Shown: positions 1-5,729 of the stretch, in pieces | Numbering within the stretch: the stretch's first letter is position 1 | How the letters are laid out: every line of letters starts with the position of its first letter | Source: Sphingomonadaceae bacterium | GTDB lineage: Bacteria > Pseudomonadota > Alphaproteobacteria > Sphingomonadales > Sphingomonadaceae | Length of the DNA stretch: 7,143 bases | Assembly: GCA_947446935.1 (NCBI GenBank) | Contig: CANFIV010000074.1 | Location: forward strand, 1 to 7,143 | Reading direction: 5' to 3' | The notes under the pieces: generated by a model | Told to the model about the DNA's origin: nothing | Databases searched by the model: none | Seen by the model: the letters and a program-made list of their open reading frames with translations, nothing else | Program-made: the position numbers and the translations under genes

Positions 1-566
1 CTCTCACGGCAACCGATGATGCAGCGACCGCCATCATCAATACCCATGCTGGGGCTTGCGCAGCGGCGCTCGCCTGGCTGCTCATCGAAAAGATCACCAT
101 CGGCAAGCCCACTTCGGTGGGCTTTGCCACCGGCGCAGTCGCAGGCCTTGCCACGGTAACTCCGGCGGCCGGGTTAATCGCGCCGGGCGCGGCGATCCTG
201 TTCGGCGTCGCAGCCGTGGCGGTGTGCTACCCGATGATTCAGGTCGTCAAGCGGCGGCTCGAGATTGACGATTCGCTCGATGTCTTCGCGGTCCACGGGG
301 TCGGCGGCATGGTGGGATCGGTGCTGCTCGCGGTATTCCTTGAACCCTCGCTTGGCGGAACGGGCTACGCCGATGGCATGGGCCTCGCCCGCCAGCTTTT
401 CGCGCAAGGCGCGGGCGTCGCGGTCGTCGCGGCGTGGAGCGCGCTCGGCACCGTGATCGCGGCGCTGACCGTCTCGATGGTTATCCCGATGCGCGTGCCC
501 GAGGACGAAGAGCGCGAAGGGCTCGACATCACCAGCCACGGTGAACGGGCGTGGGAGTTTGAGTGA
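1..566 (+). CDS. amtB: Ammonium transporter (Amt family), C-terminal part
   Basis: Inner-membrane channel that conducts ammonia/ammonium. The N-terminus is off the left edge; the first complete codon is at base 3, and about 187 residues are visible of a family usually 400-450 long. The NTH triplet at 39-47 is where the second pore histidine of the twin-His pair is expected. It is followed by an Ala-rich helix and a KPTSVGFATGAVAG segment typical of Amt. Further on are DVFAVHGVGGMVGS, a final hydrophobic helix, and the cytosolic tail VPEDEEREGLDITSHGE, which closely resembles the AmtB C-terminal region that contacts the PII protein GlnK. The stop is TGA at 564-566. A glnK gene is often found beside amtB, but that side lies outside the window. 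The family call is very secure. The symbol is by family only, because paralogues exist in many alphaproteobacteria. Confidence 0.95.
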   Translation, partial: LTATDDAATAIINTHAGACAAALAWLLIEKITIGKPTSVGFATGAVAGLATVTPAAGLIAPGAAILFGVAAVAVCYPMIQVVKRRLEIDDSLDVFAVHGVGGMVGSVLLAVFLEPSLGGTGYADGMGLARQLFAQGAGVAVVAAWSALGTVIAALTVSMVIPMRVPEDEEREGLDITSHGERAWEFE

Positions 567-990
567 CCTGAGCCGCAAGGCCAAACTCGCTGCGTTCATC
601 GAGGCCGTGTGGAACCGTGGCGAAGCCGCCGCCGTGCCGCACTACCTCGCCCCCGCCTACACCATTCACCACGACCCCGGCGATCCGTGGGAAGGCCGCA
701 CGCTCGATCCTGCGGGCTTTGCCGAGCGCCTGCTCCAATCGCGCGCGCCCTTTCCCGATCAGCGCTTCACCACGCTGCGCATGGCCGAGGACGAGGATGC
801 GGTGATCATGACGTGGACGTGGCAGGCCACCCACCTCGGCGATTTCCCGGGCTTCCCCGCTACCGGCCGCACGATCCGCATGTCTGGCGCGACGGCCTAC
901 GGCTTCGACGCCGAGGACCGCCTCACCGGCCACTGGCAGATCGCCGACCGGCTCGGCGTGTTCCAGCAACTGCAGGCGAACCGGGGCTGA
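541..990 (+). CDS. SnoaL-like / ester cyclase family protein (NTF2-like fold)
   Basis: A 149-residue protein resembling the SnoaL-like polyketide cyclase/ester cyclase group of the NTF2 superfamily. Visible features are an N-terminal helix with FIEAVWNRG, the segment YTIHHDPGDPWEGR, an aromatic strand TWTWQATHLGDFPGFPATGR, and the closing pattern GHWQIADRLGVFQQL, which matches the usual W-x(3)-D-x(6)-QL ending of the group. H98 and D136 are candidate pocket residues; this assignment is tentative. The real substrate is unknown, since such stand-alone genes are usually uncharacterised and need not make polyketides. The GTG start at 541 overlaps the amt gene by 26 nt and has no clear Shine-Dalgarno. 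A TTG at 559 (overlapping the amt stop region) or a start further in is possible, so the start is uncertain. The coupling suggests cotranscription with amt. Confidence 0.8.
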   Translation: MNGRGSLSDLSRKAKLAAFIEAVWNRGEAAAVPHYLAPAYTIHHDPGDPWEGRTLDPAGFAERLLQSRAPFPDQRFTTLRMAEDEDAVIMTWTWQATHLGDFPGFPATGRTIRMSGATAYGFDAEDRLTGHWQIADRLGVFQQLQANRG

Positions 991-1006
991 AGAGCCACTA
1001 GGCTCT
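991..1006. terminator. Short inverted repeat between convergent stop codons; possible bidirectional terminator
   Basis: AGAGCC-ACTA-GGCTCT is a perfect 6-bp stem with a 4-nt loop. It starts directly after the TGA at 988-990 and runs into the opposite gene's TAG at 1005-1007. It fills the whole 14-bp convergent gap, which is where a shared terminator would be expected. Neither strand has a U-tract after the stem, so intrinsic termination would be weak. The position is the main support. Confidence 0.35.
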
Positions 1007-1700
1007 AATCGAGATTGTCCCGCAGGATTTGCAAAATCGCCGCCACAGCCCCGCGCGAAGTGGCGAGCTCGAAGTGCTTGTAGGGCAGTTCGATGCGCAG
1101 ATCGGATTGGCCCGCCTCCCCCGCTGCCGATCGCGGCGCGACAATCCCGTCTCGCGCCGACCACACCGCAATCGTCCGCACGGCAGGTTTCACCGCCGGG
1201 TCCTCTGCAAAGGGCGGATTATCGACCGTGTGGTCGTTCAGCGCCTCATAGAGTCGCCAGGCATTGTTCGCCCGCCGGTCGCCGGAAAAGGGCGAGCCCA
1301 GCGTCATCACGAGCGCGCAGGCTTCGGGGTGCCGCCGCGCGAGCGCCCGGGCATAGAGCCCGCCAAGGCTCCAGCCGATCAGGATCACCTGCCCGCCTGA
1401 CTGGCGGCCAAGCTCGGTGAGTCGCGCTCCGACGCGGTCGATCTTGGCCGGCTGCGCGCCAAGGTTCATGCCCTGCCCCCAGCCCTCGGCCGCAAATCCG
1501 GCCTTGATCAGCGACTTGCGCAGCAGCGCCGTGGTGCGGTCGCTCGATAACAGGCCCGGTAGCACCAGCACCGGGCGCCCCCGCCCAAACGGCGGCACCA
1601 CCACCGGCGCGCGCAGCGGGGCAGCTTGGACTTTGGGCAGCGCCAGAAACTCGCTGGCCCAGCGCCAGCGCGGCGGCGGTGCAGCGGGATCTGTCGCCAA
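1005..1700 (-). CDS. Alpha/beta hydrolase (putative lipase/esterase type)
   Basis: A 231-residue alpha/beta hydrolase. The strand VLVLPGLLSSD (about residues 44-54) looks like the first core strand plus oxyanion loop. GWSLGG (109-114) is the nucleophile elbow with S111. D184 in WSARDGIVAP and H209 in YKHFELATS complete a plausible Ser-Asp-His triad with normal spacing. There is no signal peptide, so it is probably cytosolic. The substrate cannot be read from sequence; the pattern resembles esterases and lipase-like hydrolases with a short cap. The start is TTG at 1700, three nt after the TGA of the upstream flavoprotein gene, with no strong Shine-Dalgarno, so translation is probably coupled. 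No ATG appears before residue 78, which supports the TTG or another rare start nearby. It is the last gene of the minus-strand cluster. Confidence 0.85.
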   Translation of the reverse strand: MATDPAAPPPRWRWASEFLALPKVQAAPLRAPVVVPPFGRGRPVLVLPGLLSSDRTTALLRKSLIKAGFAAEGWGQGMNLGAQPAKIDRVGARLTELGRQSGGQVILIGWSLGGLYARALARRHPEACALVMTLGSPFSGDRRANNAWRLYEALNDHTVDNPPFAEDPAVKPAVRTIAVWSARDGIVAPRSAAGEAGQSDLRIELPYKHFELATSRGAVAAILQILRDNLD

Positions 1701-1703
1701 GGC

Positions 1704-3113
1704 TCAGTCGCCCGTCAGAATCCGGTCCACCAGTTGCTTCACGGAAGGTGTGAAGTTGTTGGAATAGAACGGGTCCTGCTTGAACCGATAGGCCGCATGG
1801 CCCGCGAACATCAGGTTCTCGTCGATCGGGCCGCCATGCGCGATTTCCTGCAGGGTCTTCTGGATGCAGAAGCTGCGCGGATCGGCCAGCCGCCCTGTCG
1901 AGTAGTCATCGTGGTCCTTCCATGAGGAGAACCCGCAGTGCGAGAGGCAGCCCATGCAGTCGCTCTGGTCCTTGCGGATCGTGTCACGCTCCTCGGGAGA
2001 GACGAACACAACTGTGTCGTCCGGCGTCCGCAACGCGGTGGTAAAGCCCGCGCCAAACCAGGTGCGCGCCCGGTCGCGGTCGGTCGGGGTCACCCAGAAG
2101 TTCTTGCCCTTGACGCCCACGTCGAGCTGCACGGTGTGATCGCCCGCCGAAACCTTGGAATAGGGAATTTGCCGCTCGCTGCGCGCCTCGAGCGCGCGCA
2201 GAAACGGATTGCGCACCGCTGACGAATAGAACCCCGTCGGCGAGAAACGATGGAGCAACACATCGCCCGGATCGAGCGTGCGGAGATGGTCCTTCCATCC
2301 CTGCGGGATCGGGCTTTCTTCGGTGAGCAAAGGCCGCGTGCCGAACTGGAAGGCGATGCCGCCAAGCTCGGGATTGTCGATCCAGTTCTCCCACTCGCGC
2401 AGGAACCACACGCCGCCAGCCATGACGATCGGCACGCTGTCGGGCAGTCCCTCTGCGCGCATGACATCGCGCAGCGCCTTCACCCGGGGATAGGGATCTT
2501 CGGGTTTACGCGGATCTTCCGCATTCGAGAGGCCGTTATGCCCGCCCGCCAGCCAGGGGTCTTCATAGACCACCGCGCCCAGCAGTTCGGGCACCTTGTG
2601 ATAAGCCCGCTTCCACAACGCACGAAAGGCCCGGCCCGACGAGACGATCGGCAGGTAGTTGACCCCGTACCGCGACGCGATTTCAGAGAGTTTGTAGGGC
2701 ATGCCCGCACCGCAGGTCACGCCGGCCACCAAGCCCTTGGTCTTCTCCAGCACCGCTTCCAGGATCGGCTGTGCGCCGCCCATTTCCCACAGCACGTTGA
2801 TGTTGATCGCGCCCTTGCCACTCGCCAGATCATAAGCGCGGCGCACCTGCTCCACCGCGCCGTCGATGGCATAGCGAATCAGTTGCTCGTGGCGCTCCTT
2901 GCGCGTGAGCTGCTCATAAACTTGAGGCACGATCTTGCCCGCCGGATCATAGCTGTCGGCGTTGACCGCGCTCACCGTGCCAATACCGCCAGCGGCAGCC
3001 CAGGCGCCCGAACTGCGATGATTGGTCGCAGCCACACCCTTGCCGCCCTCGACCAATGGCCAGACTTCACGTCCGCCATAAAGGATCGGCTTCAAACCCT
3101 TGAACCCAGACAT
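1704..3113 (-). CDS. Nitronate monooxygenase / NAD(P)H-dependent flavin oxidoreductase family protein, long form
   Basis: A 469-residue TIM-barrel flavoprotein of the nitronate monooxygenase (formerly 2-nitropropane dioxygenase) family, which also includes FabK-like enoyl reductases. Visible family features are the N-terminal barrel entry with AAAGGIGTVSAVN (39-51), GVTCGAGMP (131-138), a core strand plus glycine loop at SVPIVMAGGVW (226-236), and GGIAFQFGTRPLLTEES (251-267), consistent with FMN phosphate binding. It is longer than the common 320-360-residue enzymes. The added C-terminal region carries C386-x2-C389-x3-C393 and C416, a possible metal or Fe-S site. The substrate is unknown; nitronate oxidation should not be assumed, as the family is broad. 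The ATG start is supported by an AAGG Shine-Dalgarno 7 nt upstream. It lies 9 nt after the methyltransferase gene and 3 nt before the hydrolase start. Confidence 0.88.
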   Translation of the reverse strand: MSGFKGLKPILYGGREVWPLVEGGKGVAATNHRSSGAWAAAGGIGTVSAVNADSYDPAGKIVPQVYEQLTRKERHEQLIRYAIDGAVEQVRRAYDLASGKGAININVLWEMGGAQPILEAVLEKTKGLVAGVTCGAGMPYKLSEIASRYGVNYLPIVSSGRAFRALWKRAYHKVPELLGAVVYEDPWLAGGHNGLSNAEDPRKPEDPYPRVKALRDVMRAEGLPDSVPIVMAGGVWFLREWENWIDNPELGGIAFQFGTRPLLTEESPIPQGWKDHLRTLDPGDVLLHRFSPTGFYSSAVRNPFLRALEARSERQIPYSKVSAGDHTVQLDVGVKGKNFWVTPTDRDRARTWFGAGFTTALRTPDDTVVFVSPEERDTIRKDQSDCMGCLSHCGFSSWKDHDDYSTGRLADPRSFCIQKTLQEIAHGGPIDENLMFAGHAAYRFKQDPFYSNNFTPSVKQLVDRILTGD

Positions 3114-3119
3114 CGTCTT

Positions 3120-3124
3120 CCCTT
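3120..3124 (-). promoter_or_regulatory. Ribosome binding site of the flavoprotein gene, overlapping the upstream stop codon
   Basis: Read on the minus strand, TAAGGGAAGACG precedes the ATG at 3113. The AAGG core is built partly from the TAA stop of the methyltransferase gene (3123-3125) and lies 7 nt before the ATG. This fixes the start and implies that ribosomes finishing the upstream gene can reinitiate here. Confidence 0.6.
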
Positions 3125-3857
3125 AACGCCCCACAATCTTGCCCGCTTCGCTGCGGCAAGATCGCATTCCAACTGGCTCAGGCCGCCCGGTCTCGGCGGC
3201 AGCAAACTGAGCATAATACCCTGAAACATCCGGCTTACGGCGAAACGCCACCAAGCGAAAGCCTGCAGACTCGAATTCGCATAACAGCAAAGCGGTGGGC
3301 GTACCATGCTGGCCTGTCGGCCGCTCGGCATCGACCACGACGACCGAGCCTCCCCGCTTCAACGCAGGCCACAGCCGCCACAACAGCGCATAAGGCTCGG
3401 CAATCTCGTGATACATGTGGATCATGAACACGCGGTCGAAGCTGCGCGCGGGCAAGCGAGGATCATCGGAGGCGCCCTGCACGATGGAAACGTTGGAGAG
3501 TTGCTCACGTTCCACTCGCGCGCCCAGCCGGGTCAGCGCGCCTTTGTCGATATCCTGCGCCAGCACGCGCCCTTTCTCGCCGACCCGCGTGGCGAGCCGT
3601 ACGGTGTAATACCCCTCGCCCGCGCCGATATCGGCCACTGTCATGCCGGGCGCAACTTGCGCCTCATTCATCACCTCTTGCGCCTCGCCCTGCCGGTCCC
3701 GCAGTTCCTCGGTCGACCACTGGGTCGAGATCACTTTGGCCACCGGCCGGTCTGCCCGCGGAAACATCCGGTCCTGCTTGGGGCGATCGTCCTGTGCGGC
3801 AGCATGGCATGCCGTCAGCGCCGTGAGCAGAACCAAAATCGCCCGCCGCCCGATCAA
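3123..3857 (-). CDS. Class I SAM-dependent methyltransferase-like protein with lipoprotein-type signal
   Basis: A 244-residue protein with a Rossmann-type methyltransferase core. Motif I is [12 protein letters not shown] (74-85), with an acidic residue after the second strand in LAQDID (99-104), [13 protein letters not shown] (140-152) as the motif IV region, and [15 protein letters not shown] (166-180) as the post-motif strand. The N-terminus [17 protein letters not shown] has two arginines, a hydrophobic stretch and a lipobox L14-T15-A16-C17, so export and lipidation at C17 are predicted. That is odd, because SAM is cytosolic. The start is TTG at 3857, overlapping the prfB TGA by four bases (TTGA). 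An alternative ATG at 3767 (M31), with AGGA 4 nt upstream, would give a cytosolic form. The substrate is unknown. It sits in the prfB transcription unit. Confidence 0.85.
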   Translation of the reverse strand: MIGRRAILVLLTALTACHAAAQDDRPKQDRMFPRADRPVAKVISTQWSTEELRDRQGEAQEVMNEAQVAPGMTVADIGAGEGYYTVRLATRVGEKGRVLAQDIDKGALTRLGARVEREQLSNVSIVQGASDDPRLPARSFDRVFMIHMYHEIAEPYALLWRLWPALKRGGSVVVVDAERPTGQHGTPTALLLCEFESAGFRLVAFRRKPDVSGYYAQFAAAETGRPEPVGMRSCRSEAGKIVGR

Positions 3858-4981
3858 TCGTCGTCGTCCACAGCGACCTTCTCGCCGGTCACGCGCTGCG
3901 CCAGCGCGGCGGCCATGAACGGATCAAGCGCACCGTCGAGCACTTCGCCGGGGTTGGTGCTCACCACCCCGGTGCGCAAGTCCTTCACCTGCTGATAGGG
4001 CTGGAGCACATAGGAGCGGATCTGGTGGCCCCAACCGATCTCGGTCTTGGCCTGATACTCGCCCGCGGTCACCGCCTCGCGCTTGGCGAGTTCAGCCTCA
4101 TAAAGCCGCGCTTTCAGCATGTTCAACGCGGTCGCGCGGTTCTTGTGTTGCGAACGGTCGTTCTGGCTGGCGGCGATGATACCGGTCGGAATGTGGGTGA
4201 TGCGCACAGCCGAATCGGTGGTGTTGACGTGCTGCCCGCCTGCGCCCGATGCGCGATAGGTATCGATCTTGAGGTCGGATGGATTGATCTCGATCTCGAT
4301 ATCGTCGTCGATCACGGGATAGACCCACACCGACGAGAAGCTCGTATGCCGCCGTGCCGAACTGTCATACGGGCTGATGCGCACGAGGCGGTGAACCCCG
4401 CTTTCGGTCTTGGCATAGCCATAGGCGTTCTCGCCCTTGATCAGCAGCGTGGCAGACTTGATGCCCGCCGCTTCGCCAGCGTGATAGTCGACCAGCTCGA
4501 CCTTGTAGCCATGACGCTCGGCCCAGCGCGCATACATGCGCTGGAGCATTTCCGCCCAGTCCTGACTTTCAGTGCCCCCGGCCCCGGCGTGGACTTCGAG
4601 ATAGGCATCGTTGGCATCGGCCTCGCCCGCGAGCAGTGCCTGGATCTTGTCGGCATCGGCGCGCGCCGAAAGCGCCGCAAGCGTCGCGAGCCCTTCGGCC
4701 ACCGTCGCTTCGTCGTCTTCCATCTCGCCAAGCTCAATGAATTCGATCGCATCGGCCATTTCCTGGCTGATCTCATTCACCGTGCCGATTGAGGCTTCCA
4801 GCCGGCGGCGCTCGCGCATCACGGCTTCGGCCTGCTTGGGATCATCCCACAGCTTCGGATCTTCAACCCGCGCGTTCAGTTCATCGAGCCGCCGCACCGC
4901 GCGGTCCCAATCGAGGAACTTGCGGACAAGCCGCAGGGCGGCTTCGATGCGGTCGATATGGGCCTGCCCTTCGGCACGCAT
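3854..4981 (-). CDS. prfB: Peptide chain release factor 2
   Basis: RF2 recognises UGA and UAA in the ribosomal A site and triggers peptide release. The 375-residue length fits the family. Visible features are an N-terminal helical domain, [17 protein letters not shown] (130-146), the anticodon-like tripeptide region SPY (203-205) where E. coli RF2 has [13 protein letters not shown] after it, and the catalytic loop SGAGGQHVN with GGQ at 248-250. The residue matching position 246 of E. coli RF2 is Ala244, the usual bacterial choice. [16 protein letters not shown] and [18 protein letters not shown] follow as expected. The ATG is preceded by GGAG 9 nt upstream. The reading frame is continuous, with no in-frame UGA near residue 25, so the autoregulatory +1 frameshift known from E. 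coli prfB is absent. The gene itself ends in TGA. It leads a tightly packed four-gene unit. Confidence 0.98.
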   Translation of the reverse strand: MRAEGQAHIDRIEAALRLVRKFLDWDRAVRRLDELNARVEDPKLWDDPKQAEAVMRERRRLEASIGTVNEISQEMADAIEFIELGEMEDDEATVAEGLATLAALSARADADKIQALLAGEADANDAYLEVHAGAGGTESQDWAEMLQRMYARWAERHGYKVELVDYHAGEAAGIKSATLLIKGENAYGYAKTESGVHRLVRISPYDSSARRHTSFSSVWVYPVIDDDIEIEINPSDLKIDTYRASGAGGQHVNTTDSAVRITHIPTGIIAASQNDRSQHKNRATALNMLKARLYEAELAKREAVTAGEYQAKTEIGWGHQIRSYVLQPYQQVKDLRTGVVSTNPGEVLDGALDPFMAAALAQRVTGEKVAVDDDD

Positions 4982-4990
4982 GGTGGCTCA

Positions 4991-4994
4991 CTCC
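4991..4994 (-). promoter_or_regulatory. Shine-Dalgarno of prfB
   Basis: GGAG on the minus strand, 9 nt before the ATG at 4981. It supports that start and the continuous 375-residue reading frame. Confidence 0.6.
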
Positions 4995-5010
4995 ATTGTT
5001 CGGGAGCCCA

Positions 5011-5028
5011 GCCGCTTAGCGAAGCGGC
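5011..5028 (-). other. Perfect hairpin in the prfB leader
   Basis: On the minus strand GCCGCTT-CGCT-AAGCGGC gives a perfect 7-bp stem with a 4-nt loop, 29 nt upstream of the prfB ATG. It lies within the 104-bp gap between the peroxiredoxin stop (5086) and prfB. No T-run follows, so it is not a classic intrinsic terminator. It could be a weak terminator for the peroxiredoxin transcript, an mRNA-stabilising or processing structure, or a protein site. A smaller GCCGG-TT-CCGGC palindrome lies at 5065-5076 in the same gap. Confidence 0.4.
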
Positions 5029-5085
5029 GCGCCTTGTAAAGAGCAGTCGGCCCGGACGGCCGCTGCCGGTTCCGGCGGAATGGGC

Positions 5086-5631
5086 TCAGTGCGCGGCTTT
5101 GAGCTTGCGCACGGCTTCCAAGGTCAGCGTGACGTGGTCGCGGTAATCCATGTCCGAATGGACAAGAACGATCTTGCCGCTCTGGTCGATCACATAGCTG
5201 GTCCGCTTGGTGAGGCCCGTGGAAACGCCCGCAACATTCAGCGCCACGTCATAGGCCTTGATCACCGGCTTGGCCGCGCTCGCAACGGTGAACTTGTCAC
5301 GGCAGTCGGCCGTGGAGAACTTCTGCAGTGTGGGCAGATCGTCGTTCGACATGCCCAGCACGGTCGCACCGGCCGCGGCGAAATCGCCCGAAGCTTCGGC
5401 AAAGGCATGCGCCTCAAGCGTGCAGCCCTGCGTGAAGGCCTTGGGATAGAAATAGAGCACTACCGGCCCCTTCGCGAGCAGGGACTTGAGGTTTACATCA
5501 AGCACCTTGCCCGCCAACGCACCCTGCGTCGAAAAGTCGGGCGCCGCGGCGCCTACTGGCAGTTCAGCCATCGCGGCGGCGGGGAGGAGAAGGGCGAGAG
5601 CCGCAGCGGCGGCAAAGGACGTCTTGATCAT
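5086..5631 (-). CDS. Exported peroxiredoxin, PrxQ/Bcp-like
   Basis: A thiol peroxidase of the AhpC/TSA superfamily, reducing hydrogen peroxide or organic peroxides. It is 181 residues long, with a Sec signal peptide (residues 1-22: K3, an Ala/Leu-rich core, AMA before E23), so a periplasmic location is predicted. The mature part opens with VGAAAPDFST. The active-site segment is VVLYFYPKAFTQGCTLEAHAF, shown here as family evidence, with peroxidatic C70 and T67. The family's usual proline after the threonine is Q68. The Bcp-type second cysteine five residues after C70 is replaced by H75. C110 in STADCRDKF is the only other cysteine in the mature protein and the likely resolving residue. The ATG has AGGAA 7 nt upstream. 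Gaps of 98 and 104 bp separate it from PBP1A and prfB, so it may have its own control. Confidence 0.92.
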   Translation of the reverse strand: MIKTSFAAAAALALLLPAAAMAELPVGAAAPDFSTQGALAGKVLDVNLKSLLAKGPVVLYFYPKAFTQGCTLEAHAFAEASGDFAAAGATVLGMSNDDLPTLQKFSTADCRDKFTVASAAKPVIKAYDVALNVAGVSTGLTKRTSYVIDQSGKIVLVHSDMDYRDHVTLTLEAVRKLKAAH

Positions 5632-5638
5632 GAAAACG

Positions 5639-5643
5639 TTCCT
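5639..5643 (-). promoter_or_regulatory. Shine-Dalgarno of the peroxiredoxin gene
   Basis: AGGAA on the minus strand, 7 nt before the ATG at 5631. It confirms the start that includes the complete signal peptide. Confidence 0.6.
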
Positions 5644-5693
5644 ATCAGCATCCAGCGGGCACGGGAACCGACATTTGGGGCACGTTGTTCACC

Positions 5694-5708
5694 TCGGGCC
5701 CTTCCCGA
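5694..5708 (-). terminator. Weak inverted repeat after the PBP1A gene
   Basis: TCGGG-(5 nt)-CCCGA lies about 22 nt beyond the PBP1A stop codon, in the 98-bp gap before the peroxiredoxin gene. It is a 5-bp perfect stem with no following T-run. It is a candidate weak terminator or attenuator only. Confidence 0.2.
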
Positions 5709-5729
5709 CGCATCCTTCGGTCAAGTCCC

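Noticed and set aside
529..1164. Minus-strand open frame spanning the SnoaL-like gene and the end of the hydrolase gene
   Set aside because: It overlaps two better supported genes on both strands and its translation shows no family features.
2250..3224. Long plus-strand open frame (324 codons) opposite the flavoprotein gene
   Set aside because: It lies antisense to a clear conserved protein. Its translation is rich in His/Arg/Ala with no recognisable domain, as expected from the complement of GC-rich codons.
4025..4792. Plus-strand open frame (255 codons) opposite prfB
   Set aside because: Antisense shadow of a certain prfB gene; low-complexity composition and no domain seen.
5012..5040. 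Possible sigma-70-type promoter before prfB (TTTACA at 5040-5035 on the minus strand)
   Set aside because: The sequence 16-17 nt downstream (TAAGCG/AAGCGG) is a poor -10 and falls inside the hairpin, so the match is probably chance.
5720..5727. TTGACC on the minus strand after the PBP1A stop, as a -35 box for the peroxiredoxin gene
   Set aside because: No plausible -10 hexamer at normal spacing; the following bases are GC-rich.
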